Shown in pieces: positions 39,694-50,060 of a stretch of 64,000 nucleotides of DNA (position 1 is its first letter; every line of letters begins with the position of its first letter). The translations under genes and the position numbers were made by a program. Under the pieces are notes generated by a model that saw nothing but the letters and a program-made list of their open reading frames with translations, was not told the origin of the DNA and did not search any database. Source of the stretch: Limimaricola soesokkakensis (GTDB lineage: Bacteria; Pseudomonadota; Alphaproteobacteria; Rhodobacterales; Rhodobacteraceae); NCBI RefSeq assembly GCF_900172345.1, contig NZ_FWFY01000002.1, positions 186,001-250,000 of the forward strand. Reading direction: 5' to 3'.

Positions 39694-40207
39694 CCCCCTC
39701 GGGCCAGACCAGCCCCATGACCAGCAGGTCGTCGAACGCGCCATCGACGTTGTAGGCCGCCACCTTCCGGCCTTCATGGCGAAACCCCATGCGCTCGTAG
39801 AGAGCGATCGCAGGAGTGTTGGCGGCCCGCACGTCGAGATCCACCCGGAGTAGCCCCGCCGCGCGCGCCGCCGCGAGCGTCGCGCCCAGCAGCGCCCGGC
39901 CGATCCCGGCGCCGCGGCGATCGGCGACGACGCCCATGCCCATGACGCCGCAATGCGCGTGGACCGGTCGGCCCGACCGCTTGATGTCGCACCAGCCGAC
40001 GATGCGACCGCCCTCATGCGCCACGAAGTGCGGGTTGCCCTCGCGCAGGTTCGCCTCGACGAAGACCTGCGCGGCTTCGAGCGGCGGGGCCTCGAACGAG
40101 GCGAGGAAGCGCCGTTCGCGCGCCACCGAATCGAGCGCGGCGTGGAAGCCCTCGACGTCATCGAGGGTGATCGGCGCGATCCGCGTCGACGGGCCGTCGT
40201 CTCTCAT
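39683..40207 (-). CDS. GNAT family N-acetyltransferase (PhnO/Bar-like)
   Basis: A 174-residue acetyltransferase: the acetyl-CoA loop is GMGVVADRRGAGIGRALLG, followed by the VDLDVRAANTPAIALYERMGF segment with the family tyrosine, and a late RKVAAYNVDG motif. Together these resemble aminoglycoside/phosphinothricin-type and protein-type GNATs; substrate unknown. Its start overlaps the stop of the following upstream gene by four bases on this strand, so it is coupled to the secreted protein gene. Confidence 0.82.
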   Translation of the reverse strand: MRDDGPSTRIAPITLDDVEGFHAALDSVARERRFLASFEAPPLEAAQVFVEANLREGNPHFVAHEGGRIVGWCDIKRSGRPVHAHCGVMGMGVVADRRGAGIGRALLGATLAAARAAGLLRVDLDVRAANTPAIALYERMGFRHEGRKVAAYNVDGAFDDLLVMGLVWPEGAAG

Positions 40208-40662
40208 CGGGCCTCCCGGCATTCTTCGCCGCGCATGCAGGCGGCGAGCCTCTCGCGCGTGGCCGCGTCTGGCGCGGCCTGCACCTTGCCCGGGCAGGGA
40301 TCGAGATCGACGATCAGCTGCCCGTCCTCCACCCGCGCGAAGACCAGTACCTTGTCGTCCGGGGCGAGGCTGCCGCACCACGGCCCCGCGCAGGAGGGCT
40401 GCAGCAGCATCGCCGCCTCGACGACCGGCGTGTCGAAGCCGGTCGGCCCCAACTGGTGGCCGGTGAACTCGGCCGGCACCGGGTTCGGGGTCGCGGTTAC
40501 CGGCTGCGACAGATCCTGCATCGGCGGCAACTTGTCGGCGTCGAAGGCGAAGCTGCCGATATAGGCGCGATAGCTTTCGGGCGCCGCATGGATCTCCGCA
40601 AAGCTGCGGATCGGGTCCGGCACGAGGCAGGACAGCGCCGCCACGGGTGGCGCCGCGAGCAT
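40204..40662 (-). CDS. Predicted secreted cysteine-rich protein, function unknown
   Basis: About 152 residues with an alanine/valine-rich N terminus (MLAAPPVAALSC). Six cysteines are arranged as C, CxxxxC (SCAGPWC), then CPG, and a final ACMRGEEC; they may form disulfides in the periplasm. The visible ATG at 40662 leaves a short signal; the in-frame sequence upstream ([11 protein letters not shown]) would complete a better signal peptide but offers only a CTG, so the true start is uncertain. It lies 23 bases after rppH on the same strand. Confidence 0.6.
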   Translation of the reverse strand: MLAAPPVAALSCLVPDPIRSFAEIHAAPESYRAYIGSFAFDADKLPPMQDLSQPVTATPNPVPAEFTGHQLGPTGFDTPVVEAAMLLQPSCAGPWCGSLAPDDKVLVFARVEDGQLIVDLDPCPGKVQAAPDAATRERLAACMRGEECREAR

Positions 40663-40685
40663 CAGTGCCAGAGCCGGGGCTAGGC

Positions 40686-41168
40686 TCAGACCAGCGGCCC
40701 GAGCTGCTCGAGAACCTGTTCGTAGACGCGCCGCTTGAACGGCACGATAGCCGAGGCCAGCTCGGCGGGGTCGATCCATTTCCATGCGCTGAACTCCGGG
40801 TGCTCGGTGGCGATGTCGATATCCCCGTCCGTCCCGGTGAAGCGCATCAGCACCCAGGTCTGTGCCTGACCGCGATAGCGGCCGCCCCAGATATGCGGCA
40901 CCACGTCGGAGGGGAGGTCGTAGCGCAGCGGCTCCTCGGTCTGGGCGATCATGACCACCTTGTCGGCCGGGATGCCGGTTTCCTCGCGCAGTTCGCGCAG
41001 CGCCGCCGTGGTCACGTCCTCGCCGGGGTCGATGCCGCCCTGCGGCATCTGCCAGGCATCCTGGTCGCGGTCGATCCTCTGGCCGACGAACACGCGGCCC
41101 GCCTTGTTGACCAGCATGACGCCCACGCAGGGGCGGAACGGCAGGGCGGCGATGCTGGCAGGCCTCAC
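40686..41168 (-). CDS. rppH: RNA pyrophosphohydrolase
   Basis: Removes pyrophosphate from the 5' end of mRNA and so starts RNase E decay. The 160-residue protein has the Nudix box at residues 44-66 (GGIDPGED, then RELREETGI), the [10 protein letters not shown] opening and the WQMPQGG motif specific to the RppH group. The start overlaps the stop of the S41 protease gene by four bases, a common arrangement in Alphaproteobacteria. Confidence 0.95.
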   Translation of the reverse strand: MRPASIAALPFRPCVGVMLVNKAGRVFVGQRIDRDQDAWQMPQGGIDPGEDVTTAALRELREETGIPADKVVMIAQTEEPLRYDLPSDVVPHIWGGRYRGQAQTWVLMRFTGTDGDIDIATEHPEFSAWKWIDPAELASAIVPFKRRVYEQVLEQLGPLV

Positions 41169-42550
41169 TGAGCCGCCTCCCCCGCCGCCTCGGCGCGCTT
41201 CTCGGGATCGGGCAGCGCGCGTGGGCCGAGCGCCGAGAGCCCCTTGAGGATGTCGATCGCATAGGCGAGCTGGTAGTCCTGCTCGCGCAGTTCGGCGGCC
41301 TTCTCGGCGCGCTCGCGATCCGCCTCGAGCTGCTTCAGCTCGTCCTCCGAGAGGCTGTCATTGTCGAGGCTGCCGCGCAGGTCGGCCTCCGAGCGCAGCG
41401 GCCGCGCCGTCGTGTCCTCCTCGGTCTCCTCGACGGGCGCGGGGCGCGGCTGCTCGACGATGATGTCGGGCGAAATGCCCAGCGCCTGAATCGAGCGCCC
41501 CGAGGGGGTGTAGTAGCGCGCCGTGGTCAGGCGCATCGCGCCCTCGCCCCTGAGCGGCATCACAGTCTGCACCGAGCCCTTGCCGAAGCTCTGGGTGCCT
41601 ACGACGATGGCGCGGCGGTGGTCCTGCAGCGCACCGGCGACGATCTCCGAAGCCGAGGCCGAACCGCTGTTGATCAGCACCACCATCGGCTTGCCATCGA
41701 TCAGGTCGCCGGGCGTGGCGTTGTTGCGGTCCGACTGCTCGACGTCGCGGCCGCGGGTCGAGACGATTTCGCCCGCCTCGAGGAAGGCGTCGGAGACGTA
41801 GATCGCCTGGTTCAGCAGACCGCCGGGGTTGTTGCGCAGATCAAGCACCACGCCGTTGACGTTCTCGAGCCCGCCCGCCTTCTCGATCTCCTCGGCCAGA
41901 CCCTTCTTCAGGTCCGGGAAGGTCTGGTCGTTGAAGGTGGTGACGCGCATCACGATGGTGTCGCCCTCGGTGCGCGCGCGCACCGCGTTGAGCTTGATCG
42001 TGTCGCGGATGATCGAGACGTCGAAGGGCTCGTCCTCGCCGTCGCGCACCACGGTGATGACGATCTCCGAGCCGACCGGCCCGCGCATCAGGTCCACCGC
42101 CTCGTCGAGGGTCAGGCCCAGCACGCTCTCGCCGTCGACGGCGGTGATGAAATCGCCCGCAAGGATACCCGCCGCATCGGCCGGGGTGCCGTCCATCGGC
42201 GAGACGACCTTGACGATCCCCTCTTCCTGCGTGACCTCGATGCCAAGCCCGCCGAACTCGCCGCGCGTCTGGGTGCGCATGTCGGCCGCATCCTCGGGCG
42301 ACAGGTAGCTCGAATGCGGGTCGAGCGAGGTCAGCATGCCGTTGATCGCGGCCTCGATCAGGTCGCCCTCATCGACCTCTTCGACATATTCGGCGCGGAT
42401 CCGCTCGAAGATGTCGCCGAACAGGTCGAGCTGCTCATAGACGCTGGCATTGCGCTCGGCCTCCTGAGCGACGAGCGGTCCGGCCACCTGCGTCGTGACG
42501 ATCAGTCCGAGCGCGGTTCCGCCAAGCGCCGCCAGTACCAGTTTCCTCAT
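41165..42550 (-). CDS. ctpA: C-terminal processing peptidase (S41, CtpA-type)
   Basis: Periplasmic serine protease that trims proteins from their C terminus. The 461-residue protein has a signal peptide (about 1-28), a PDZ domain (about 85-165, [16 protein letters not shown]), and the S41 catalytic domain with the serine in [17 protein letters not shown] and the lysine in [15 protein letters not shown]. The C terminus is a coiled, charged tail of glutamate and arginine. The ATG at 42550 (MRKLVLAAL) is preferred to one 9 bases upstream because of ribosome site spacing. It lies 52 bases after the EnvC-like gene. Confidence 0.93.
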   Translation of the reverse strand: MRKLVLAALGGTALGLIVTTQVAGPLVAQEAERNASVYEQLDLFGDIFERIRAEYVEEVDEGDLIEAAINGMLTSLDPHSSYLSPEDAADMRTQTRGEFGGLGIEVTQEEGIVKVVSPMDGTPADAAGILAGDFITAVDGESVLGLTLDEAVDLMRGPVGSEIVITVVRDGEDEPFDVSIIRDTIKLNAVRARTEGDTIVMRVTTFNDQTFPDLKKGLAEEIEKAGGLENVNGVVLDLRNNPGGLLNQAIYVSDAFLEAGEIVSTRGRDVEQSDRNNATPGDLIDGKPMVVLINSGSASASEIVAGALQDHRRAIVVGTQSFGKGSVQTVMPLRGEGAMRLTTARYYTPSGRSIQALGISPDIIVEQPRPAPVEETEEDTTARPLRSEADLRGSLDNDSLSEDELKQLEADRERAEKAAELREQDYQLAYAIDILKGLSALGPRALPDPEKRAEAAGEAAQ

Positions 42551-42602
42551 GCGCAACATTCCCTCTGCCTGCGGCCCGGGCCGCCTTTCGGGCGCGCGCC
42601 GG

Positions 42603-43721
42603 TCAGGCCGGCGCGAACCATGTTTCGGGATCGACGGGGGCATCCCCCTCCCGTACTTCCAGATAAAGCGTTTCCGACCGCGGCGCGCCACCGCCCTGCG
42701 CCGTTTCGGTCAAGATTTCGTGCGGTGCGGGCGGGTCTCCGCCCATCAGGCCCAGCGCCGCGCCCGCCGGCAGGATCTCTCCGGTGCGGCCATAGACCTC
42801 GGCCAGCCCGGCCAGAATCACCAGTACGCCCGCCGCCGGTTCGAGGATCGCGACATTGCCGTAATCGAGCAGCTCGCCGCGAAACCGCAGCGTCGCCGCC
42901 ACCGGCGTGGTGACGAGGCTGCGCGGCGCGGTGGCGATCACCAGACCGGGCCGGGTGACGCCCGCCGCATCCGCCTCGCCGAAACCGCGCAGCACCTGCC
43001 CCTGCACCGGGAGCGGGATCTGCCCCTTGAGACCGGTGGCGTCCGGCACCGTGCTCGACAGCTCGGCATCGATGGTCTGGGCGAGACCCGAGGCAAAACC
43101 GTCCAGCGTGTCGGTCGAGGCGATCAGCAGCGCCGTCGCCACCGGGTTCTCGGTAAAGCGCATCGGCAGGTCGGTGCGCTCGGAGATCGCCTCGGACAGT
43201 GCGCTGCGCGCGCTTTGCGCCCCTGAAAGCCCCTCCTCAAGCGTGGAGATCGCGCTTTGCTGCAGCGCCGCGAGATCGGCGGCCTCTTGCAGGTCGGCGC
43301 GCAGCCGCTCGGCTTCGGCCTGCAGCGCCGGCGTGACCTCCGAGGCGATCAGCCCGGCGCGCGCGGTGCCCAGCGGTCCGGCCGGGTGCAACAGCAACAA
43401 CGGCGCCGGGGCACGCGACATGGACTGCAGCGCGCCCAGCAGCTCCGCGATCTCGTCGCGTCGCGCCTCCAGTTCCACCGCGATGGCCCGCTCGCGGATC
43501 GCGGCGCGGCGCAGCCCGTCGCGCAGCGCCGTCAGCCCCGCCTCGTAGGCCCGCACCGTCTCGGTCAGCGCCGATACCCGGTCGCGCGCGCCCTGCGCTG
43601 CGTCGAGCTGCTCCGAAGCGGCAGCGAGACGCTCGGCGGCGGCTCGCGCCGCCGCCGCCGTCTCCTGCGCGGCCGCCGGCGCGGCCAGCAGCGCCAATGC
43701 GAGGAAAAGCGCCGCCCTCAT
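42603..43721 (-). CDS. EnvC-like murein hydrolase activator, degenerate peptidase domain
   Basis: A 372-residue exported protein with signal peptide (ending APAAAQ), a long coiled-coil of alanine, glutamate and arginine (about 25-210), and a C-terminal LytM/M23-like domain. The zinc ligands of active M23 peptidases are absent: the HxxxD-like region reads GVTRPGLVIATAP and no HxH is visible. This fits EnvC/NlpD-type regulators that activate amidases instead of cutting. The gene overlaps the gpmI stop and leads into ctpA, as in related genomes. Confidence 0.85.
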   Translation of the reverse strand: MRAALFLALALLAAPAAAQETAAAARAAAERLAAASEQLDAAQGARDRVSALTETVRAYEAGLTALRDGLRRAAIRERAIAVELEARRDEIAELLGALQSMSRAPAPLLLLHPAGPLGTARAGLIASEVTPALQAEAERLRADLQEAADLAALQQSAISTLEEGLSGAQSARSALSEAISERTDLPMRFTENPVATALLIASTDTLDGFASGLAQTIDAELSSTVPDATGLKGQIPLPVQGQVLRGFGEADAAGVTRPGLVIATAPRSLVTTPVAATLRFRGELLDYGNVAILEPAAGVLVILAGLAEVYGRTGEILPAGAALGLMGGDPPAPHEILTETAQGGGAPRSETLYLEVREGDAPVDPETWFAPA

Positions 43722-45232
43722 CCGATGAGGCTGCGCCCGGTCATCTCGGGCGGCAGGTCGAGGCCCATCAGGTCCAGAAGCGTCGGTGCCAGATCGGCGA
43801 GCCGACCGTCGCGCAGGCGTGCCCCCTCGGGGCCGCCGAACAGCGCGACTGGGACCGGGTTCAGCGTATGAGAGGTATGCGGCCCGCCGGTTTCGGGGTC
43901 GATCATCATCTCGCAATTGCCGTGATCGGCGGTCACGATCATCGCGCCGCCCGCCTTCTCCAGCGCCGCGCAGACCTCGGTCAAGCCCTGATCCACCGCC
44001 TCGCAGGCGCGGATCGCGGCATCGAGATCGCCGGTATGGCCGACCATGTCGGGGTTGGCGAAGTTGGTGACGATCAGGTCGTAGCCCTTGCCGATGGCCG
44101 CGACGAAGGCCTCGGTCACCTCGCCGGCCGACATCTCGGGCTGCATATCATAGGTGGCGACATTGGGCGATTTCGGCATGAACCGGTCCTCGCCTTCCTC
44201 CGGCTCCTCCTTGCCGCCATTGAGGAAGAAGGTGACATGCGGGTATTTCTCGGTCTCGGCGAGACGGAACTGCGTCAGCCCCTTGGAGGCGACCCATGCT
44301 CCCAGCGTGTTGACGATGTCGCGCTTGGGGAACACAGCCTCGTACCAGGCGACATGCTTGTCGGAATATTCGACCATGCCGAGTCTTGCGGCCAACGCCG
44401 GAGCGTCACCGCGTTCGAAGCCGTCGAACGCCGGATCGGCGATGGCCGCTAGGATCTCGCGCGCCCGGTCGGCGCGGAAATTGAGGCAGAACAGCCCGTC
44501 CTGCGGCTGCATGCCAGCATAGTCGTCGATCACCGTGGCGGGGATGAACTCGTCGGTCTGGCCCGCATCCCAGGCGGCCTTCACCGCCGCCAGCGGGTCG
44601 GTGGCCGCGTGGCCCTCGCCCTTGACGATGGCGTCATAGGCGGCCTTCACCCGGTCCCAGCGATTGTCGCGGTCCATGGCGAAGTAGCGGCCGATCACGG
44701 TCGCGATGCGGGTGCCCTCGGGCAGCTTCTCGATCAGGTCCTCGAGATAGGCATCGGCCGATTTCGGGGCGACGTCGCGCCCGTCGGTGATGGCATGCAC
44801 CGTCACCGCCACGTCGCGGTCGCGCAGTGCCCGGGCCGCGGCGACGATATGGTCGAGATGACCATGCACGCCGCCATCCGAGACGACGCCGAACAGATGC
44901 GCGGTGCCGCCCGAATCCTGCAACGTCTTGGCGAAATCGGCGATCGCCTCGGCCTCGAAGAAGCTCCCGTCCTCGATCGCGAGATCGATCTGGCCGAGAT
45001 CCATGGCGACGACCCGGCCCGCGCCGATATTGGTGTGACCGACCTCGGAATTGCCCATCTGGCCCGAGGGCAGGCCCACATCCGGGCCATGCGTGGTCAG
45101 GGTCGCGTGGGGGCCTTGCATGATCCGGTCGAAGGCCGGGGTGCGGGCCAGCGCCGGCGCGTTGCCTTCCGTTTCGGCGCGTAGCCCCCAGCCGTCGAGA
45201 ATACACAGGACCACGGGTTTGGGTGTCGCCAT
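43718..45232 (-). CDS. gpmI: 2,3-bisphosphoglycerate-independent phosphoglycerate mutase
   Basis: Glycolytic conversion of 3- and 2-phosphoglycerate with two manganese ions. The 504-residue enzyme shows the alkaline-phosphatase-like metal site: the N-terminal LCILDGWGLR, the phospho-serine region GQMGNSEVGHTNIGAGR, NFRADRAREI, and the metal-binding ANPDMVGHTGDL and TADHGNCE segments. Its stop overlaps the EnvC-like start. It lies 97 bases downstream of rlmH on the same strand. Confidence 0.97.
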   Translation of the reverse strand: MATPKPVVLCILDGWGLRAETEGNAPALARTPAFDRIMQGPHATLTTHGPDVGLPSGQMGNSEVGHTNIGAGRVVAMDLGQIDLAIEDGSFFEAEAIADFAKTLQDSGGTAHLFGVVSDGGVHGHLDHIVAAARALRDRDVAVTVHAITDGRDVAPKSADAYLEDLIEKLPEGTRIATVIGRYFAMDRDNRWDRVKAAYDAIVKGEGHAATDPLAAVKAAWDAGQTDEFIPATVIDDYAGMQPQDGLFCLNFRADRAREILAAIADPAFDGFERGDAPALAARLGMVEYSDKHVAWYEAVFPKRDIVNTLGAWVASKGLTQFRLAETEKYPHVTFFLNGGKEEPEEGEDRFMPKSPNVATYDMQPEMSAGEVTEAFVAAIGKGYDLIVTNFANPDMVGHTGDLDAAIRACEAVDQGLTEVCAALEKAGGAMIVTADHGNCEMMIDPETGGPHTSHTLNPVPVALFGGPEGARLRDGRLADLAPTLLDLMGLDLPPEMTGRSLIG

Positions 45233-45329
45233 CGGGAAAGCCTCCTCGGGAACGTTTCGCGCCAGTCCTGAGCCAAAGCGTTCCGATTGTCCACTGACGC
45301 GGGGTCAGAGCATGCCGTGGGGCCCCACG

Positions 45330-45800
45330 TCAGACCCGGTGATAGGGCGCTCCGGCGAGGATCGAGGCGGCGCGGTAAAGCTGTTCGCTCAGCATCGCGC
45401 GCACCAGCATGTGCGGCCAGACCATCGGGCCGAAAGACAGCATCGCATCGGCACGGGAACGCAGCGCCGGGTCGATGCCGTCGGCGCCGCCGATCACGAA
45501 GGCCACTTCCGCCCGGCCCTGGTCGCGCCAGCCTGCCAGCATGTTTGCGAAATCGGGCGAGCTCATCTCGCGGCCGCGCTCGTCCATGGCACAGATCACC
45601 GCGCCGTCGGGAATGGCGCGGTCGAGCAGAGCCGCTTCGGCGGCCATGCCGCCGCCCTTGCGGTCGTCGACCTCGGTGATCATGAGCGGCCCGAGGCCAA
45701 GCGCCCGCCCGGTCCGGTCGAACCGTGCGGTGTAGTCCTCGACCAAGGCACGCTCGGGGCCGGATTTCATCCGGCCCACCGCGCAGATCCTGACGCGCAT
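45330..45800 (-). CDS. rlmH: 23S rRNA pseudouridine-1915 N3-methyltransferase
   Basis: SPOUT-fold methyltransferase that modifies m3Psi1915 in helix 69 of assembled ribosomes. The 156-residue protein shows MRVRICAVGRMK at the start, the knot sequences FVIGGADGIDP and LSFGPMVWPHMLVRAMLSEQLYRA, and the C-terminal PYHRV tail needed for activity. The ATG at 45800 overlaps the end of rsfS by one base, the classical rsfS-rlmH arrangement. Confidence 0.97.
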   Translation of the reverse strand: MRVRICAVGRMKSGPERALVEDYTARFDRTGRALGLGPLMITEVDDRKGGGMAAEAALLDRAIPDGAVICAMDERGREMSSPDFANMLAGWRDQGRAEVAFVIGGADGIDPALRSRADAMLSFGPMVWPHMLVRAMLSEQLYRAASILAGAPYHRV

Positions 45801-46165
45801 CAGCGGAAGGCGTCGGCGGCCGCCCCCTGGGGCGCCCACATCTTCTCCAGCTGATAGAACTCGCGCACCTCGGGTCGGAACACATGCACGATCACGTCGC
45901 CGGTATCGATCAGCACCCAGTCGCCGGTCTCCTTGCCCTCGGTCTTCGAGAGCACGCCGTAATCCTGCTTGAGCTTGTCCGTCAGGTGTTCGGCGATGGC
46001 GGCGACCTGACGCGAGGAGCGGCCCGATGCGATTACCATGTAATCGCCCATCTCGGAGCGCCCGCGCAGATCAATCTGCACGACGTCTTCGGCCTTGTCG
46101 TCATCGAGGGAGACGAGGATCGCTGCCAGCAGCTTTTCGCTCGTCGCGGAGGGCGCCCCGGCCAT
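45800..46165 (-). CDS. rsfS: Ribosomal silencing factor RsfS
   Basis: Binds ribosomal protein L14 and blocks subunit joining when nutrients are short. Core motifs: LVSLDDDKAEDVVQIDLRGRSEMGD, YMVIASGRSSRQVAAIAEHL, GDWVLIDTGDVIVHVFRPEVREFYQLEKMW. The ATG at 46165 gives 121 residues, normal for the family; a GTG at 46237 would add 24 residues of low-complexity sequence, and neither has an ideal ribosome site, so the start is uncertain. Adjacent to rlmH. Confidence 0.92.
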   Translation of the reverse strand: MAGAPSATSEKLLAAILVSLDDDKAEDVVQIDLRGRSEMGDYMVIASGRSSRQVAAIAEHLTDKLKQDYGVLSKTEGKETGDWVLIDTGDVIVHVFRPEVREFYQLEKMWAPQGAAADAFR

Positions 46166-46323
46166 CAGGCCCGCGCCCTGGGGAGCAGCTTGCGCCGCTT
46201 GGGTGGAAAGGGACAGGTCATCATCCTCCGGTTTCACGCCGCCGACTTTGCCCCGGCGCCGGGCATGTTCCAAATGTAGCAAGGGGGGGGGTCGTTTTCA
46301 ACGATCCCGCACCTCGCATCCGA

Positions 46324-47748
46324 TCACTCGGCGGTGGGTCGCGCGACACGCAGGGCGGAGCCGTCGAGCACCCGGACCTCGCGCTGCGGGAAGGGAATCG
46401 AGATGCCCTCGGCCTTGAACGCGTCCCACAGAGCGAGAAACACGTCGCCGCGGATATTGGTGAGCCCCGCCGTCGCGTCGTCGATCCAGAAGCGCAGCAG
46501 GTAGTTCACGCTCGAATCGCCGAAGGCGGTGATATGGCAGACCGGTGCCGGCTTTTCCAGAACCCGTCCGCAGCCCGCCGCCGCCGCGATCGCGACCCGG
46601 CGCACCAGATGCGGATCGTCGCCATATGAGGTGCCGAAATCGAGATCGATCCGCACCGAATTGTCGGAATGGGTCCAGTTCACCACCTGGGTGGTGATCA
46701 GGTCCTCGTTCGGGATCAGGTATTCCTTGCCGTCCCGGGTGACGACGGAGGCGTAGCGCGCGCCCAGCGTCGAGATCCAGCCGAAGGTCTGGCCGACCGA
46801 GATCACGTCGCCGGGCTTGATCGACTTGTCCATCAGGATGATCAGTCCCGAGACCAGGTTCGACACCACCTTCTGCAACCCGAAGCCGAGGCCAACGCCG
46901 ATCGCGCCCGACAGCACCGCGAGGCCGGTGAGGTCCACCCCCACCGCGCGCAACCCGACGAAGACCGCGATGCCGTAGAACAGCAGCTGGCTGAGCTTGA
47001 CCGCCAGCACCTGCATCGAGGGGCTGATCTCCCGGTTGCTCTCGATCCGGTGCGCCGAGCTGCGCGCCAGCAGCCGCGCCACGAAGAAGGCGACGCCCAG
47101 CACCAGCGCCGCCTTGAGCACCAAGAGCACCGAGATCCGCAGATCGCCAGCCTGGATCGCGAGCCCGTCGAGCAGCCGCGCCGTCTCGGTGGTCAGATCG
47201 AGAATGCGCAGGGTGATCCACGCCCAGGCGCCGTAGCGCACGATGCCGCGCAAGAGCGGATTAACGATCAGCCGCGACACCAGCGCCACGAAGAGCCAGC
47301 CGGTGGCGAGGTTGGCCGCGATCCGCAGCACCGCCGCGCCGGCTAGCGGGTCGAGCTGCCGTACCACCGCCACGGCGATCCACAGCAGTGTCACGAACAG
47401 CACCGCGCGCAGCCGCCGGTGCAGCGTCACCGCATAGCGCATCCGCCAGCGCGGCCAGCCCTCGCGGTGCCGCATCCAGTCATGCAGCTTCGGCCCAAGC
47501 CAGGCGCGGCCCAGATGCGCCAGCGCGAAGGCGCCGAAGAGGATCAGCAGCTGCCACGCGTTCCAGGGCTGCATCACGCCTTGCAGCACCCGCTCGGCAT
47601 CGCTCAGGAGCCGATGGCCCAGATCCTCGGCGGCCTCGGCCAGAACCTCCGGCGCCTCGGTCGCCTGCTCCGCCATTTCGGCGGCGGCCGCCTCGGCCTC
47701 CACCGTGGCGGTCTCCGCCACCTCCTCCACCCCGGTCTCCGGCTCCAT
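46324..47748 (-). CDS. Mechanosensitive ion channel of the MscS family
   Basis: A 474-residue inner-membrane channel that likely releases solutes at hypo-osmotic shock. An acidic, alanine-rich N terminus (about 1-50, possibly periplasmic) precedes about five hydrophobic segments. The pore helix region reads AVLSGAIGVGLGFGLQKVVSNLVSGLIIL, the MscS signature, and is followed by the beta domain (SIKPGDVISVGQTFGWIST, then EYLIPNEDLITTQVVNWT). The C-terminal domain is typical. It is divergent from leuC, with 283 bases between starts. Confidence 0.92.
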   Translation of the reverse strand: MEPETGVEEVAETATVEAEAAAAEMAEQATEAPEVLAEAAEDLGHRLLSDAERVLQGVMQPWNAWQLLILFGAFALAHLGRAWLGPKLHDWMRHREGWPRWRMRYAVTLHRRLRAVLFVTLLWIAVAVVRQLDPLAGAAVLRIAANLATGWLFVALVSRLIVNPLLRGIVRYGAWAWITLRILDLTTETARLLDGLAIQAGDLRISVLLVLKAALVLGVAFFVARLLARSSAHRIESNREISPSMQVLAVKLSQLLFYGIAVFVGLRAVGVDLTGLAVLSGAIGVGLGFGLQKVVSNLVSGLIILMDKSIKPGDVISVGQTFGWISTLGARYASVVTRDGKEYLIPNEDLITTQVVNWTHSDNSVRIDLDFGTSYGDDPHLVRRVAIAAAAGCGRVLEKPAPVCHITAFGDSSVNYLLRFWIDDATAGLTNIRGDVFLALWDAFKAEGISIPFPQREVRVLDGSALRVARPTAE

Positions 47749-48031
47749 CGTGCGCTCTGCCCTCTCTTTTATGTGCAGAGCATGTAGTGCCGCCGCCCCT
47801 CGGTCCAGCCGCCGCAGGCTCTTGTGCCGCAGGGTCCGAGGGAGTATCTGAACGCCATGACTCGGGTCTTCGACATGGATGATCGCGCGCGCCTGCCCTG
47901 GCGGTTCTTCGGCGCAACCTGCACGATCCTCGCGCGGCTTTGACGCGGCGGGGCGCCTTGGCGCCCGCTCGACCCTTCGGCGCGCAGCCGCGCGCTCTGT
48001 CAGACATATCCAGCCGCAAGAGGACCACTCC

Positions 48032-49435
48032 ATGACCGGCAAGACACTCTACGACAAGATCTGGGACGCGCATCTCGTCCATCAGGCCGAGGACGGCACC
48101 GGCCTGCTCTATATCGACCGCCATCTCGTGCACGAGGTCACCAGCCCGCAGGCCTTCGAGGGGCTGCGCATGGCCGGCCGCCAGGTGCGCGCGCCCGAAA
48201 AGACCATCGCCGTGCCGGACCACAACGTCCCCACCACCGAGGGCCGCGACAAGGTCATCGAGAACGAGGACAGCCGGATCCAGGTCGAGGCGCTCGACAA
48301 GAACGCCCGCGACTTCGGCATCAACTACTACCCGGTCTCCGACGTGCGTCAGGGCATCGTCCACATCGTCGGCCCCGAGCAGGGCTGGACCCTGCCCGGC
48401 ATGACCGTGGTCTGCGGTGACAGCCACACCGCGACGCATGGCGCTTTCGGGGCGCTGGCGCATGGCATCGGCACGTCGGAGGTCGAGCACGTGCTCGCCA
48501 CGCAGACGCTGATCCAGTCGAAGTCCAAGAACATGAAGGTGGAGATCACCGGCAAGCTGGCGCCGGGCGTCACCGCCAAGGACATCACCCTGTCGGTGAT
48601 CGGCAAGACCGGCACCGCCGGTGGCACCGGCTACGTGATCGAGTATTGCGGCGAGGCGATCCGCGCGCTGTCGATGGAAGGCCGGATGACGGTCTGCAAC
48701 ATGGCGATCGAAGGCGGCGCCCGCGCCGGTCTGATCGCGCCCGACGAGACCACCTTCGCCTATGTGAAGGGCCGCCCGCATGCGCCCAAGGGCGCGCAGT
48801 GGGAAGCCGCCATGGACTGGTGGAAGACGCTCTATTCCGATGACGACGCGCATTGGGACAAGGTCGTCACGATCCGCGGTGAGGACATCGCCCCGGTCGT
48901 CACCTGGGGCACCTCGCCCGAGGACGTGCTGCCGATCACCGATGTCGTGCCTGACCCGAGCGCCTTCAAGGGCGGCAAGGTCGAGGCCGCCAAGCGGGCG
49001 CTCGACTACATGGGGCTGACCGCCGGCACGCCGCTCAAGGAGATCAAGATCGACACGGTCTTCATCGGCTCCTGCACCAATGGCCGGATCGAGGACCTGC
49101 GCGCCGCCGCGGCGATCCTCAAGGGCAAGAAGATCAAGGACGGCATGCGCGCCATGGTCGTGCCGGGCTCGGGTCTCGTGCGCGCCCAGGCCGAGGAAGA
49201 GGGCCTTGCCGACATCTTCAAGGAGGCGGGCTTCGAGTGGCGCCTCGCCGGCTGCTCGATGTGCCTGGCGATGAACCCCGACCAGCTCGCCCCGGGCGAG
49301 CGCTGCGCCGCGACCTCGAACCGCAATTTCGAGGGGCGCCAGGGCAAGGGCGGGCGCACCCACCTGATGAGCCCGGCGATGGCGGCGGCCGCCGCGATCA
49401 CCGGACACCTGACCGACGTGCGGGAGATGATGTGA
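48032..49435 (+). CDS. leuC: 3-isopropylmalate dehydratase large subunit
   Basis: Leucine branch aconitase-type enzyme that isomerises 2- to 3-isopropylmalate. The 467-residue subunit binds the [4Fe-4S] cluster with the cysteines in [11 protein letters not shown] and GCSMCLAMN. Other hallmarks are [20 protein letters not shown] at the start and [17 protein letters not shown]. It has an AGAGGA ribosome site. The stop overlaps the leuD start (TGATG). No leader with runs of leucine codons is visible in the 283 bases upstream. Confidence 0.97.
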   Translation: MTGKTLYDKIWDAHLVHQAEDGTGLLYIDRHLVHEVTSPQAFEGLRMAGRQVRAPEKTIAVPDHNVPTTEGRDKVIENEDSRIQVEALDKNARDFGINYYPVSDVRQGIVHIVGPEQGWTLPGMTVVCGDSHTATHGAFGALAHGIGTSEVEHVLATQTLIQSKSKNMKVEITGKLAPGVTAKDITLSVIGKTGTAGGTGYVIEYCGEAIRALSMEGRMTVCNMAIEGGARAGLIAPDETTFAYVKGRPHAPKGAQWEAAMDWWKTLYSDDDAHWDKVVTIRGEDIAPVVTWGTSPEDVLPITDVVPDPSAFKGGKVEAAKRALDYMGLTAGTPLKEIKIDTVFIGSCTNGRIEDLRAAAAILKGKKIKDGMRAMVVPGSGLVRAQAEEEGLADIFKEAGFEWRLAGCSMCLAMNPDQLAPGERCAATSNRNFEGRQGKGGRTHLMSPAMAAAAAITGHLTDVREMM

Positions 49436-50040
49436 TGGACAAGTTCGAAAGCTTCTCGGGCGTCGCCGCCCCCATGCCGCTGGTCAACATCGACACGGAC
49501 ATGATCATCCCCAAGCAGTTCCTGAAGACCATCAAGCGGTCCGGGCTGGGCGTGAACCTGTTCGCCGAGATGCGCTACCTCGACGACGGGTCGGAGAATC
49601 CCGATTTCGTGCTCAACACCCCGGCCTACCGCAACGCCGAGATCATCGTCGCCGGCGACAATTTCGGCTGCGGCTCGTCGCGCGAGCACGCGCCTTGGGC
49701 GATCAAGGATTTCGGGATCAAATGCGTGATCTCGACCAGCTTCGCCGACATCTTCTTCAACAACTGTTTCAAGAACGGCATCCTGCCGATCGTCCTGCCC
49801 CAAGAGCAGGTCGACGTGCTAATGAAGGACGCCGAAAAGGGCTCGAACGCGCGGCTCGACATCGACCTCGAGAACCAGACCGTGACCACCTCCGAGGGCG
49901 AGAGCTTCCACTTCGAGGTCGACCCCTTCCGCAAGCACTGCCTGCTCGAGGGGCTCGACGACATCGGCCTGACGCTGGAGAAGGCAAGCGCCATCGACAG
50001 CTTCGAAAGCCAGGCGACCCAAGCCCGACCCTGGGTCTGA
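49435..50040 (+). CDS. leuD: 3-isopropylmalate dehydratase small subunit
   Basis: Small subunit of isopropylmalate isomerase, 201 residues; completes the active site of LeuC. It carries the swivel-domain motif [17 protein letters not shown] and [15 protein letters not shown]. Start ATG overlaps the last base of leuC. A perfect 12-bp terminator at 50061-50088 ends the operon. Confidence 0.97.
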   Translation: MDKFESFSGVAAPMPLVNIDTDMIIPKQFLKTIKRSGLGVNLFAEMRYLDDGSENPDFVLNTPAYRNAEIIVAGDNFGCGSSREHAPWAIKDFGIKCVISTSFADIFFNNCFKNGILPIVLPQEQVDVLMKDAEKGSNARLDIDLENQTVTTSEGESFHFEVDPFRKHCLLEGLDDIGLTLEKASAIDSFESQATQARPWV

Positions 50041-50060
50041 GATCGAAGATTCGGACAGGA

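Noticed and set aside
47857-47943. 28-codon frame upstream of leuC as a leucine leader peptide
   Set aside because: It has no run of leucine codons and no attenuator-type hairpin and T-run follow it, so there is no support for attenuation.
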